64,000 nt of DNA, taken from the NCBI RefSeq assembly GCF_002959755.1, contig NZ_PPCW01000004.1, positions 434,001 through 498,000 of the forward strand, given 5' to 3'. Position numbers and translations under genes: made by a program. Below the pieces are notes generated by a model. It ran no database searches and was not told where the DNA came from. It worked only from the letters and a program-made list of their open reading frames with translations. Source of the DNA: Veillonella sp. T11011-6 (GTDB taxonomy: Bacteria; Bacillota; Negativicutes; Veillonellales; Veillonellaceae). Shown in pieces: positions 28,831-36,942 of this stretch (position 1 is the first letter of the stretch; every line of letters starts with the position of its first letter).

Positions 28831-29463
28831 TTACAAAATAACGCTTACGATACGCTCAAACAACTGCAAAATAGTTTGTTGTAAGGGAATGAAAATCTTA
28901 CTAGCAATTGGTGTGTTAAGTACCAAGATCAGCAAAATCAAACTTACAAAACTTAAACGTTCCAACGTAAATTGCCAGTTCCCAGGCAATAGACTTGTAA
29001 TAATACGACTGCCATCTAGTGGTGGTATTGGCATCATATTAAGAATAGCAAAATTGATATTATATACGACAATCAGTGTCAATATTAATTCTAATGATTC
29101 ATTCGTCAACAAGCCATAACTTTCAAGAAAACGAAGGGCTAAATACCCCAAAAAGGCCATCAATACATTAGATGCCGGTCCCGCAATAGAAACTAAAGTA
29201 GAATCTGTACGAGGATCGCGGAAATTAGATGGATCAACCATTACGGGCTTAGCCCAACCAAATCCACCAATAAGGAAGGCTATAGAGCCAATTAAATCAA
29301 GATGTGCCACGGGATTCAATGTCAATCGCCCCATAGAGCGCGGCGTAGAATCACCGAGCATATCGGCTACCTTGGCATGAGCAAATTCATGTCCTGCAGC
29401 TGCGATGATAAGCGCTGGTATGGATGCTAAAATCATCGTTAAACTAATACCAGAAAATAACAT
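28831..29463 (-). CDS. Site-2 protease family (M50) membrane peptidase
   Basis: A 210-aa zinc metalloprotease-like protein with five or six hydrophobic segments. The zinc-binding motif HEFAH occurs near residue 25 in a membrane helix, and the third ligand is in NMMPIPPLDGS near 145. It belongs to the short, PDZ-less Rv-type/YwhC group of M50 proteins, whose substrates are unknown. AAGGAG precedes the ATG. It lies 9 nt after the carboxymuconolactone decarboxylase-like gene, so the two are cotranscribed. Confidence 0.9.
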   Translation of the reverse strand: MLFSGISLTMILASIPALIIAAAGHEFAHAKVADMLGDSTPRSMGRLTLNPVAHLDLIGSIAFLIGGFGWAKPVMVDPSNFRDPRTDSTLVSIAGPASNVLMAFLGYLALRFLESYGLLTNESLELILTLIVVYNINFAILNMMPIPPLDGSRIITSLLPGNWQFTLERLSFVSLILLILVLNTPIASKIFIPLQQTILQLFERIVSVIL

Positions 29464-29472
29464 AAAACTCCT

Positions 29473-30243
29473 TTATTGTTTAGCTTCCCATGCGGTGTAG
29501 CCGTCTTGAATGCAGCGAAGGGCATTCAACGTACGAGGATAGCCGATGTACGGCACGCATTGGGAGGCGATGTTAATCAAATATTGTTTACTGTTGCCTA
29601 CGTTCAAGTTGCCTTCTACGTGAGCCTTGAGCTGAGGTTCACAGCCACCTTGAGCCGCTAAGAAACAGAAGGTAATCATTTCACGATGAGCCACACTCAA
29701 TCCTTTACGAGTGTAGTAGTCACCGAACATATTAGCAAGCCACTTCTTGATGTGACGTGTCTCTTCAGGGCCTTCTTGGTAAGAATTACGGATAGACTCA
29801 CCAAAGATTTCCACCTGTTTTTCAACACCCTTTTCGAGGCGAGATTCACTAGTGATTGTGCTGCGAGATGGATCTACAACAGTTTCCCCACGATAGTCAA
29901 AAATCTTATTTGTGACCTTAAAGAATGGACGCACACGACCGATGCCAAGATATGGCACAGCTTGATAAAGGAGCTCTATTACTTCATCGGGAATCAAGCC
30001 AAAGTTAAGTGCTGCTGGTAGCATCAACGCATATTCATCGACGGCAGATACACCCACTAATGTGGCAAGGATAGCCAAGAAACGATCCTTGGCAGGCACA
30101 TTGCGACCCTCTTCGGTAATAACTTCGTCAAAGGCAAAATTATCAAACAATACTTCAAACTCAGGGTCGATATAACCTGCAGGGGCTGCAATATCAGGGA
30201 ACATTCGCTCCGTGTAGGCTTGAGCAAATTCAGATTTAGACAT
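29473..30243 (-). CDS. Carboxymuconolactone decarboxylase family protein, duplicated domain
   Basis: A 256-aa protein with two AhpD/CMD-like helical domains at about 25-115 and 155-250. The first has KDRFLAILATLVGVSAVDEY, the second HREMITFCFLAAQGGCEPQLKAHVEG, each with the GV/G.. turn typical of the family but without a CxxC pair, so AhpD-type peroxidase activity is unlikely. I use the ATG at 30241-30243 (MSKSEFAQAY), which has GGAGG upstream. The protease gene follows within 9 nt. Actual reaction unknown. Confidence 0.82.
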   Translation of the reverse strand: MSKSEFAQAYTERMFPDIAAPAGYIDPEFEVLFDNFAFDEVITEEGRNVPAKDRFLAILATLVGVSAVDEYALMLPAALNFGLIPDEVIELLYQAVPYLGIGRVRPFFKVTNKIFDYRGETVVDPSRSTITSESRLEKGVEKQVEIFGESIRNSYQEGPEETRHIKKWLANMFGDYYTRKGLSVAHREMITFCFLAAQGGCEPQLKAHVEGNLNVGNSKQYLINIASQCVPYIGYPRTLNALRCIQDGYTAWEAKQ

Positions 30244-30264
30244 AGGAAACCTCCATAAACAACA

Positions 30265-30294
30265 CTGGTGAAAGCTCAAAGGAGCTTTCACCAG
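30265..30294 (-). terminator. Terminator built from an inverted GTGAAAGC pair
   Basis: CTGGTGAAAGCTC-AAAG-GAGCTTTCACCAG, a 13-bp perfect stem between 30332-30730 and the downstream operon. Both arms contain the overrepresented octamer. Confidence 0.7.
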
Positions 30295-30331
30295 CAATAG
30301 TTATGTAATTATTACGGCTTGCGCCATCAAA

Positions 30332-30730
30332 TTATAAAGCTGGGAAAGAGAAATCAGTGCCGTATACTTCTTTCCAAGCAGCCAAGAACATGTTGTATTC
30401 ATTAGAACCAGGAGTGATTTGGTACGCTTGACCATCTGGAGAGAAACGATATACAGTATGCAAGCTTGGGTGAACAATGTATTTGAACAATGTAGCTTCA
30501 CCATATTGGTTGTTATGCATGTTCACTACATTGATACCGAATACGTAGTTACGGCTACTATCAATACCACTGAATTGGGATGCTTTATCAAAGAAGTATG
30601 TTTCAGAACCATTTGCACTATTTGGAACCTCTGGATAGTTAGCTAAACCATTCCAGTTTGCTGCATTAGCAACACCACCAACTAATAATGTACCGGCTAA
30701 TACAAATGCGCCTAATAAATTTTTATTCAT
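30332..30730 (-). CDS. Small exported protein, function unknown
   Basis: A 132-aa protein with a Sec signal peptide (MNKNLLGAFVLAGTLLVGG, cleavage after ANA). The mature part is about 108 aa, rich in aromatic residues and Asn, with GSETYFFDKASQF and YVFGINVVNMHNN; it resembles small periplasmic proteins that several Firmicute diderms carry in many copies. The ATG at 30728-30730 has AAAGGAGAG upstream. No cysteine, no known motif. Confidence 0.75.
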   Translation of the reverse strand: MNKNLLGAFVLAGTLLVGGVANAANWNGLANYPEVPNSANGSETYFFDKASQFSGIDSSRNYVFGINVVNMHNNQYGEATLFKYIVHPSLHTVYRFSPDGQAYQITPGSNEYNMFLAAWKEVYGTDFSFPAL

Positions 30731-30890
30731 AATGCTCTCCTTTTGCCTTAACGGCATCTCACGAACAGGTCATATCTCACATGACCTCCGTACAATACGT
30801 TATATGTATAGTATATCACATTTTATGAAAATATTAGATATATTAAATTACAGAATGTATGCATATGAGATCTTACTAGAGTCCGCAATA

Positions 30891-31409
30891 TTAGCGCTTA
30901 TGGTCCGCTGCTGTTCTAGCATTTGCGTTATCAATTGCTTCTAACAATTTATTGAGCAACATACGCATTTGACGTGTTTCTTCCACATCAAAGATTGGAC
31001 CTGCAGATTCAGATAAGCGACGTGGTACGTGAACCGCTTCATCACGTAATGCTTTACCTGTATCAGTAAGGGTTACCATAACGACGCGTTCATCTTGACG
31101 ACTACGTTTACGCTTTAAGAATGCTTTTGCTTCTAGTTTCTTTAAAAGTGGTGTTAATGTACCGGAATCAAGGCGCAATACTTGGCCTAATTCTTTTACG
31201 GACAAATCACCATATTGCCACAATGCCATCATTACGATGTATTGTGTATATGTCAAATTCAACGGATCTAAGTGACTGCGATATGCATTAACAATTTCCT
31301 TCGCCACTACATAAAGTGGGAAGCTCAATTGGTTTTCTAATTTCATGTACTCTGCATCAGGTACGTCTTCTTTATGTTTGTAACCTTCCAGTACGCCAAT
31401 TTCTGCCAT
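30891..31409 (-). CDS. OhrR-like MarR-family regulator lacking the sensor cysteine
   Basis: A 172-aa winged-helix repressor. MKLENQLSFPLYVVAKEI then LDPLNLTYTQYIVMMALWQ and VLRLDSGTLTPLLKKLEAKA match OhrR closely. OhrR senses organic peroxides by a Cys in LENQLCF; here that position is Ser (about residue 29) and the protein has no Cys at all. The wing KRSRQDERVVMVTLTDTG is intact, so DNA binding should persist. A near-palindromic OhrR-type box lies 29 nt upstream of the ATG. It may respond to another ligand or be a constitutive repressor. Confidence 0.85.
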   Translation of the reverse strand: MAEIGVLEGYKHKEDVPDAEYMKLENQLSFPLYVVAKEIVNAYRSHLDPLNLTYTQYIVMMALWQYGDLSVKELGQVLRLDSGTLTPLLKKLEAKAFLKRKRSRQDERVVMVTLTDTGKALRDEAVHVPRRLSESAGPIFDVEETRQMRMLLNKLLEAIDNANARTAADHKR

Positions 31410-31437
31410 ATTCTACCTCCATATGCACACAATAATC

Positions 31438-31452
31438 TACAAATTAATTGTA
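31438..31452. promoter_or_regulatory. OhrR/MarR-type operator
   Basis: TACAAATTAATTGTA, close to the TACAATT-AATTGTA palindrome bound by OhrR. It lies between the regulator and the divergent nitroreductase; a partial second half, TACACAATTCTACAGTA, follows. Confidence 0.6.
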
Positions 31453-31770
31453 CACAATTCTACAGTAAGCAGTCAACGTAAAAAACCTACTTTGTCCACA
31501 ATTTTTTAAATTTGTCAATTAATTAATATATTTTTTCTTTTTTATTAAGAAAATGAGCGCATCTATAGAATTTATGGGCAGAAATCACACCATAAAGCTG
31601 TGAAACTATTAATAAATTTTTTTGATATTAGAATTCAATACCACATCCCGCCATGTGCTGCATCTTCTGCAGCTCTTTCTAAATCTCATTCTAAATTTCT
31701 TTCTAGATCTATGTCCTGTAGTATAATAAAAGAAACTCTATATAAAACTGATTGATAATAGGAGGACTAT
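31453..31770. other. Divergent promoter region
   Basis: AT-rich, with a conspicuous run of T-rich sequence at 31505-31550 and the inverted stretch CTGCATCTTCTGCAG near 31660. It should hold the nitroreductase promoter. No gene seen. Confidence 0.4.
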
Positions 31771-32361
31771 ATGAACACCTTAGAATGTATCAAAACACGT
31801 CATAGTACGCGTAAATTTAAAGCTGATCAATTATCTCGAGAGCTTATCGATCAAGTCCTCGACGCTGGCCGCCGTGCTCCATCTGGCGGTAATACACAAT
31901 TGACACATTTTATGGTCATCACAAACCAAGATGTGCTCAAAGAGCTAGTAACACTCATTCAAGAGGAATACGGCAAAATGCCAATTACAGAAAATACATT
32001 ACCTTACATGGTGAATATCATTAAAATGTCCGCTGAAGGCAAGTTTGTATTTAACTATGGTGCACCGGCTCTCATCGTACTAGCAAGCCAAGCAAGCTAT
32101 GCAAACAACTTTGCCGATGTGTCTTGTGCTATGCAAAACATGATGCTTGCTTGCAACGAGCTCGACCTTGGCAGCTGCTGGGTAAACCAAATCCGTCACC
32201 TCCAAGACAATGAACGCATCCAAGCTAAAATGCGTGAACTAGGCCTTAAAGAAGGTGAAAAAGTATATGCTAGCCTTGCTATTGGCTATCCAGACTTACC
32301 AAACGGTCTTAACCGCCGCGAAATCGAAGCAAAAGGCTATCCTGTAACATATATTGATTAA
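31771..32361 (+). CDS. Nitroreductase family protein
   Basis: A 196-aa FMN-dependent oxidoreductase. The N-terminal TRHSTRKFKADQLSRELI and LDAGRRAPSGGNTQ match the FMN-binding region; NELDLGSCWVNQIR and ASLAIGYPD close the fold. Members reduce nitroaromatics, quinones or flavin-linked substrates with NAD(P)H. TAGGAGG precedes the ATG. It is divergent from the OhrR-like regulator and may be controlled by it. Confidence 0.88.
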   Translation: MNTLECIKTRHSTRKFKADQLSRELIDQVLDAGRRAPSGGNTQLTHFMVITNQDVLKELVTLIQEEYGKMPITENTLPYMVNIIKMSAEGKFVFNYGAPALIVLASQASYANNFADVSCAMQNMMLACNELDLGSCWVNQIRHLQDNERIQAKMRELGLKEGEKVYASLAIGYPDLPNGLNRREIEAKGYPVTYID

Positions 32362-32426
32362 TTGAGACTATAAAATCAATATATTCACGTACGTATATAA
32401 ATATATTCACAATTAATATACAATAC

Positions 32427-32487
32427 AAAAGCGCTATCTATCCCACAACTCTAATTGAGTTTTATTCGGAATAGATAGCGCTATTTT
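32427..32487 (+). terminator. Nitroreductase terminator
   Basis: AGCGCTATCTAT pairs with ATAGATAGCGCT and is followed by ATTTTATT; a shorter hairpin lies in the loop. Confidence 0.65.
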
Positions 32488-32548
32488 ATTGACTATATTA
32501 GGTTTAGCTCATGATGCCTTATCAATCAAATCAGTAAATAAATTTTAA

Positions 32549-32674
32549 TTACCCTTCAAATACGCGTTTGCGAGCTGCTTTTACAAGAAGACTACCGCCA
32601 TACAGTAGATTTTTTAATAATACTCAACCTATGCCAAATACCCATAATGGTACGTTAAAATAACTATTTATCAT
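32549..32674 (-). pseudogene. Short membrane-protein relic interrupted by TGA
   Basis: On the minus strand a frame reads MINSYFNVPLWVFGIG, stop TGA, then VLLKNLLYGGSLLVKAARKR followed by VFEG and TAA. The two halves together look like the hydrophobic C-terminal end of a membrane protein with a basic tail. The single TGA could be a Gly GGA mutated. No ribosome binding site is visible. I read it as the degraded end of a lost gene. Confidence 0.35.
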
Positions 32675-32750
32675 AATTAAAAATAAAATATAGTCGACTT
32701 TTAGTCATACATGGTATGATTACAATGACATTTTGTAGAAAGGATGTGTG

Positions 32751-34085
32751 ATGATGTCGATCTTCTCTCCAGCTCCTCATATTGAACGATTACCAGAGGG
32801 GCAAATCGATTCCACCTACAAACGTCTTCGCAAAGAAGTCTTTGCAGGTACTTTTATTGGTTATGCTACATTCTATTTGATCCGCCAAAACTTTAGTTTG
32901 GCTGTTCCGTACATGATTGCTGAGTACGGTTACACTAAAGCGGATCTTGGTATTGTCATGACCCTCTTATCCGTAGCGTACGGCGTAAGTAAATTTGTCA
33001 TGGGTAATGCGTCTGACCGCTCTAACCCAAAATACTTCTCCACAGTAGGTCTATTGCTCAGTGCTTTAGTTATGTTATTATTCGGCACCTTACCTGGTGT
33101 TTTAAGCAGTATTCCTATCATGTGCGTGCTCGCCTTCTTAAATGGTTGGTTCCAAGGCATGGGCTATCCTCCATATGCGAAAAATATGGTAACTTGGTTC
33201 TCCCGTTCTGAACGCGGCGCTTGGTGGTCCTGGTGGAACGTATCCCACAACCTTGGTGGCGGTATCATCGCACCCCTTGCTACGTTAGGTATCTATCTAT
33301 TTGGTACATGGCATAGTATTTTCTTCTTCCCTGCTCTTATTTCTATCGTGTTAGCTGTGGTTACATTCTTCTTGTTGAAAGATACACCTCAATCCTGTGG
33401 CTTGCCACCTATCGAAGAATACAAACACGAACCAGTAGCAGCTGAAGTAAGCGATGAAAATAAAACTACTTTCAAAGAAATCTTCTACAAATATATTTTG
33501 CATAACAAATACTTATGGTATCTTGCAATTGCAAATATCTTTGTATACTTCATCCGTTATGGCGTAGTAAGCTGGGCTCCTACTTATTTGACAGCTGTAA
33601 AAGGCTTTACAAAAGAAGGTTCCCGTTGGGCTTACTTCTTATACGAATGGGCTGGTATTCCAGGCATGCTCGTAAGCGGCTATTTGAGTGACCGTGTATT
33701 CCGTGGCCGCCGTGCGCCAGCTACTATCTGCTTCATGCTATTCGTTATCTTAGCAATCCTCGTTTACTGGTTCAACCCAGCAGGCAATATCCTTATCGAT
33801 AACTTAGCACTTATCGCTATCGGCTTCCTCATCTACGGTCCTGTTATGATGATCGGTCTTCAAGCAGCAGACATGGTACCACGGGTAGCAACAGGTGGTG
33901 CTACTGGTCTTACAGGCCTTCTTGGTTACCTCATCGGTTCCGCTGGTGCTGGTGCCTTCATGGGGCTCATGGTTGACCTTTATGGTTGGGATGGCGGCTT
34001 CGTAGCCCTCGTTGGTGCATGTATCCTCGCTATCGTATTCCTACTTCTCACACTTGGTGATAAATCCCAAGCAAAAGAACAGTAA
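32751..34085 (+). CDS. MFS organophosphate:phosphate antiporter family (GlpT/UhpC-like)
   Basis: A 444-aa inner-membrane transporter with about 12 helices. YATFYLIRQNFSLAVPYMI, LSVAYGVSKFVMGNASDRSN and LNGWFQGMGYPPYAK are typical of the GlpT/UhpT/PgtP group, which exchanges phosphorylated C3-C6 compounds for phosphate. The motif WFSRSERGAWWSWWNVSHNLGGG is also family-specific. Substrate may be glycerol-3-phosphate, phosphoglycerate or hexose phosphate. Start ATG 32751 follows AAAGGA; the ATG three bases later is equally possible. Confidence 0.88.
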   Translation: MMSIFSPAPHIERLPEGQIDSTYKRLRKEVFAGTFIGYATFYLIRQNFSLAVPYMIAEYGYTKADLGIVMTLLSVAYGVSKFVMGNASDRSNPKYFSTVGLLLSALVMLLFGTLPGVLSSIPIMCVLAFLNGWFQGMGYPPYAKNMVTWFSRSERGAWWSWWNVSHNLGGGIIAPLATLGIYLFGTWHSIFFFPALISIVLAVVTFFLLKDTPQSCGLPPIEEYKHEPVAAEVSDENKTTFKEIFYKYILHNKYLWYLAIANIFVYFIRYGVVSWAPTYLTAVKGFTKEGSRWAYFLYEWAGIPGMLVSGYLSDRVFRGRRAPATICFMLFVILAILVYWFNPAGNILIDNLALIAIGFLIYGPVMMIGLQAADMVPRVATGGATGLTGLLGYLIGSAGAGAFMGLMVDLYGWDGGFVALVGACILAIVFLLLTLGDKSQAKEQ

Positions 34086-34111
34086 TCTACAACTAACAGT
34101 TGTTTGAACAC

Positions 34112-34150
34112 AAAAATCCCCTAGTAACACATCGTTACTAGGGGATTTTA
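34112..34150. terminator. Bidirectional terminator between convergent genes
   Basis: AAAATCCCCTAGTAAC pairs with GTTACTAGGGGATTTT. Confidence 0.8.
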
Positions 34151-34181
34151 TTATGTCTAAAACTATACACTGCACTACATT

Positions 34182-34955
34182 CTATGCTACGCATAAAGAA
34201 CTATTGAGAACTTTCAAATTATACACGAGACCAAGTCGCGCCAATCCGTGCAACGCAACAGCCGTAACAGGATCCATGAAGCCAAATACACCAGCACCGA
34301 TAATGGCGATATGGAATACAATGGACACGATGAGTAAACCTAAATGAGACTGCTTTGTTCCTTTTGAAAGCTCTGATACGGGAGATGCATCATCCACAAG
34401 AGAGCCCATCATGAGCGCCACTAAGATAAGCTCCAAGGAACACGGGCATAGTACCAATAACAAGGTTACGGTATGTATGAAATCCTGTGTCAATGCAAAG
34501 GAACCCATAGATAATAGCAATACAGCCACAACAATAACAGATGAATAATTGTTAATGCCCTGACGCATAGCAACGAGTTGAGATGGCATGGCAGGAAGCA
34601 TATCATCATCTAAGGTATAATGTGACTCGCCTGTGATAAGCTGTTCCAAGAAAAAGCCAGCCTGTACGATGAGGCCCACATAGGCCGCCGTATGATAATC
34701 GCCAATGGAAATGAGCGCTACCATGGCCACAACAATAAGGAAATTAGCATGGATCTCTAAATGCTTCAAAATACTTTGAACGCTATTAATGAGCAGCGGC
34801 AAACCACAAACGAGAACCGTCACCCAAGCCAAGTCAATAACAGGATTGAATGACTCTGTGATGGCATCTAATAGAATAAATAAAACACCTAGCGCTAAAA
34901 TAGCACCTTGTGTGAATAACGACACCTGCGCCGATAAAGACTGTAAAAATTTCAT
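34182..34955 (-). CDS. P1B-type ATPase membrane core without cytosolic domains
   Basis: A 257-aa membrane protein whose helices match the transmembrane part of Zn/Cd/Co-type heavy-metal ATPases. INSVQSILKHLEIHANFLIV and ISIGDYHTAAYVGLIV fit TM1-TM3 (compare NFLMTIA.IGA..IGE..EAA), FLLVLCPC-like LLLVLCPCSLELILVALMMG fits TM4 with its metal-binding CPC at residues 170-172, and the last 55 residues fit the C-terminal helix pair. The actuator domain is reduced to about 30 residues and the whole phosphorylation/nucleotide domain with DKTGT is absent, yet the frame is uninterrupted. Start ATG 34953-34955, AGAGG upstream. It cannot pump by ATP hydrolysis; metal binding or a regulatory role is inference. 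Confidence 0.75.
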   Translation of the reverse strand: MKFLQSLSAQVSLFTQGAILALGVLFILLDAITESFNPVIDLAWVTVLVCGLPLLINSVQSILKHLEIHANFLIVVAMVALISIGDYHTAAYVGLIVQAGFFLEQLITGESHYTLDDDMLPAMPSQLVAMRQGINNYSSVIVVAVLLLSMGSFALTQDFIHTVTLLLVLCPCSLELILVALMMGSLVDDASPVSELSKGTKQSHLGLLIVSIVFHIAIIGAGVFGFMDPVTAVALHGLARLGLVYNLKVLNSSLCVA

Positions 34956-35518
34956 ATAGACCTCTCTATACATTAGAACCGGCCTTACTTACTCCGGAAA
35001 TAAAACAAAAAACAACACAATATTAATTCAGAATACTCTATACCTAAAGCAATTTAAAACTCTCTGTACCTAAAGGATTCTATAAACCTTTGTACCCATA
35101 GGGGTATATCTACAATGTAAACATTATACAAAACATACGAATTATATACAAATCATTTTTTTCGATAAATAATAAAGAACTGCAATTCCTTTATGTAGTA
35201 CCAAAAGAATAAATTTATAAAAATGACTTCTCCCTTAAGAGCTTTAGTTGAAAGCTCTTATTTCTTTATTAGACATAGAAAGAACAGATCCCTAAAAACG
35301 ACTTAGCTCACTATGGAGGCCTTCCAATAGGCCTAAGTTGAAGATCCTAATTTCATATAAAAAGAAAAGCACCTATCTCTAAAAATGACATTCCCTTAAG
35401 AGCTTTAGTTGAAAGCTCTTATTTCTTTATTAGACGTAGAAAGAACAGGTCCCTAAAAACGACTTAGCTCGCTATGGAGGCTTTTAGGGACCTGTTCTTT
35501 CGGTTAACTAATATGAAA
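34956..35518. repeat. Gene-free region with two direct repeats and a long hairpin
   Basis: Two copies of about 100 bp lie in the same orientation at about 35222-35330 and 35384-35480, differing at only a few positions. Each has an inner hairpin GAGCTTTagttGAAAGCTC and ends in CTATGGAGGC. The second continues into the complement of its own AGAACAGGTCCCTAAAA segment, making a 20-bp perfect hairpin (35439-35458 with 35482-35501) that can terminate the plus strand. No coding sequence found. Confidence 0.7.
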
Positions 35519-35872
35519 TTAGAGCTTCAACGCCTCGATCCATTCTGCTTCTTTAAAGCCAACGAGTACTTTGTCTTCAAGAACCAAGATAGGACGTTTC
35601 ACAAGCATACCATTGGATGCTAATAAAGCGAGTTTTTCTTCTTCGCTAAGGTTTGGTAATTTATCCTTCAATTGTTGTTCACGATAAATCATACCAGATG
35701 TATTGAAGAATGCTTTTAAATCTTTACCAGATTGTGGATACCACGCAGCAATTTCTTCAGCTGTAGGGTTTTCAGACTTAATGTCACGATCTGTGTATTT
35801 AATATTATGATCATCTAAGAATTTCTTTGCTTTTTTGCATGTTGTGCATTTAGGATATTCAACAAATAACAT
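35519..35872 (-). CDS. ArsC/Spx-family thioredoxin-fold protein
   Basis: A 117-aa protein with CTTCKKAKKFLDDHNI at the N-terminus (CxxC at about 9-12) and the C-terminal KRPILVLEDKVLVGF that carries the conserved Arg-Pro of the ArsC/Spx/YffB superfamily. Members are glutathione- or thioredoxin-linked arsenate reductases or redox regulators. It lacks the long C-terminal helix of true Spx, so a YffB/YusI-type reductase is more likely. AAGGAGA precedes the ATG. Confidence 0.85.
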   Translation of the reverse strand: MLFVEYPKCTTCKKAKKFLDDHNIKYTDRDIKSENPTAEEIAAWYPQSGKDLKAFFNTSGMIYREQQLKDKLPNLSEEEKLALLASNGMLVKRPILVLEDKVLVGFKEAEWIEALKL

Positions 35873-35956
35873 AGCGTCTCCTTATAGTAATACATAATGT
35901 TATAACGATATATTTATAAGTTAAGTGTACCAAATATATCGAAAATTATCAATATC

Positions 35957-36277
35957 TCATTGACAGTCTACAGGTTCTAATGCATTACAATGATCAATAG
36001 AGCTTAATACTTCCTCCATCCCTGCACTATGCTTTGCGGTACGTAAATCAACATCCATCTGCAACCGCAAGAAATATCCTTCAGAAACACCAAAGTATTT
36101 AGCTAAACGTAGAGAGGTGTCTGCTGAAATAGCTCGTGTCCCATTCAAGATTTCCTGAATACGCGAAACAGGCACATGTATATCTTTAGCTAATCGATAT
36201 GCAGATAGTCCTAATGGCTCCATAAACTCTTCTTTCAATATTTCACTGATGGTAGGTGTTGGAATAAACTTGTCCAT
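35957..36277 (-). CDS. higA: HigA antitoxin
   Basis: A 106-aa XRE-type antitoxin. TPTISEILKEEFMEPLGLSA is the family N-terminus and YRLAKDIHVPVSRIQEILNG is the helix-turn-helix. It neutralises HigB and represses the operon. GAGGG precedes the ATG, 16 nt after higB. Two matching operators lie upstream of higB. Confidence 0.93.
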   Translation of the reverse strand: MDKFIPTPTISEILKEEFMEPLGLSAYRLAKDIHVPVSRIQEILNGTRAISADTSLRLAKYFGVSEGYFLRLQMDVDLRTAKHSAGMEEVLSSIDHCNALEPVDCQ

Positions 36278-36293
36278 ATATATTCCCTCTCTA

Positions 36294-36578
36294 TTAATGA
36301 TAATCTATAATTTCTACATCATAAAAACTATTAATATCTTTCACTTTAAAACATAATCTATACTGGCTATTAATCCGTAAACTATACTGGCCAAAGCGAT
36401 TGCCTTGCAATAACTCTAATCGGTTACCAGGTGGCCACCTTAAATCCTGTATCGATTCAGCATTATCTAATAATATTAGCTTACGAAGAGCTAATCTTTG
36501 TATAAACGGTGAAAAGCGTTTAGAAAAACTCTGATGGTAAACCTTTTCTGTTTCCTTATCTTTAAATCCGATAATCAT
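36294..36578 (-). CDS. higB: HigB toxin (RelE-like mRNA interferase)
   Basis: A 94-aa ribosome-dependent endonuclease. MIIGFKDKETEKVYHQSFSK, RKLILLDNAESIQDLRWPPG and the C-terminal YSLRINSQYRLCFKVKD match the HigB/plasmid-maintenance killer family; N/R residues in NRLELL and INSQYRLCF are those conserved around the active site. AAGGAGAGG precedes the ATG. Toxin-first order with higA downstream is the normal HigBA arrangement and the module looks intact. Confidence 0.93.
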   Translation of the reverse strand: MIIGFKDKETEKVYHQSFSKRFSPFIQRLALRKLILLDNAESIQDLRWPPGNRLELLQGNRFGQYSLRINSQYRLCFKVKDINSFYDVEIIDYH

Positions 36579-36595
36579 AGAACCTCTCCTTTGAT

Positions 36596-36648
36596 TATAC
36601 CTGTTTTACAGGTATAACTCAATAATATATACCTGTATTTCAGGTATA
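36596..36648. promoter_or_regulatory. Twin HigA operators
   Basis: Two 21-bp palindromes, TATACCTGTtttACAGGTATA (36596-36616) and TATACCTGTatttCAGGTATA (36628-36648), 32 bp centre to centre, directly upstream of higB. The spacing of about three helical turns suits cooperative autorepression. Confidence 0.8.
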
Positions 36649-36826
36649 TTGTGGAATAACTTTATTCTATAAATGATTTCGGTAAAAGATTTCTCTAAAA
36701 CAGCACTCAAATCCTACTGTTCTTCTGACTCTATTGGTCACCTATTTCGGAATGTATCTACTTCTAGTCATCACTTGAAGATCAGCAAATATTAGTACTA
36801 ACTTTTATAATGGCTACAAATATAAA

Positions 36827-36894
36827 AAGACCTATATTCTCTAGACTCTCATGTGCAAAGTACAGCAGTGAAAGGTTAGAGAATATAGGTCTCT
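36827..36894 (-). terminator. Terminator of the DUF554 gene
   Basis: AGACCTATATTCTCTA pairs with TAGAGAATATAGGTCT around a 36-nt loop. The 36649-36826 stretch beside it shows nothing recognisable. Confidence 0.6.
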
Positions 36895-36942
36895 TATAAA
36901 ATCTATATATTATTTTTCTTAGTATTCATAACACGATTTGCA

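Noticed and set aside
35519-35872. Assignment as Spx transcription regulator
   Set aside because: The CxxC and RP motifs fit the whole ArsC superfamily, but the protein is shorter than Spx and lacks its RNA-polymerase-binding Gly52 context, so only the superfamily is claimed.
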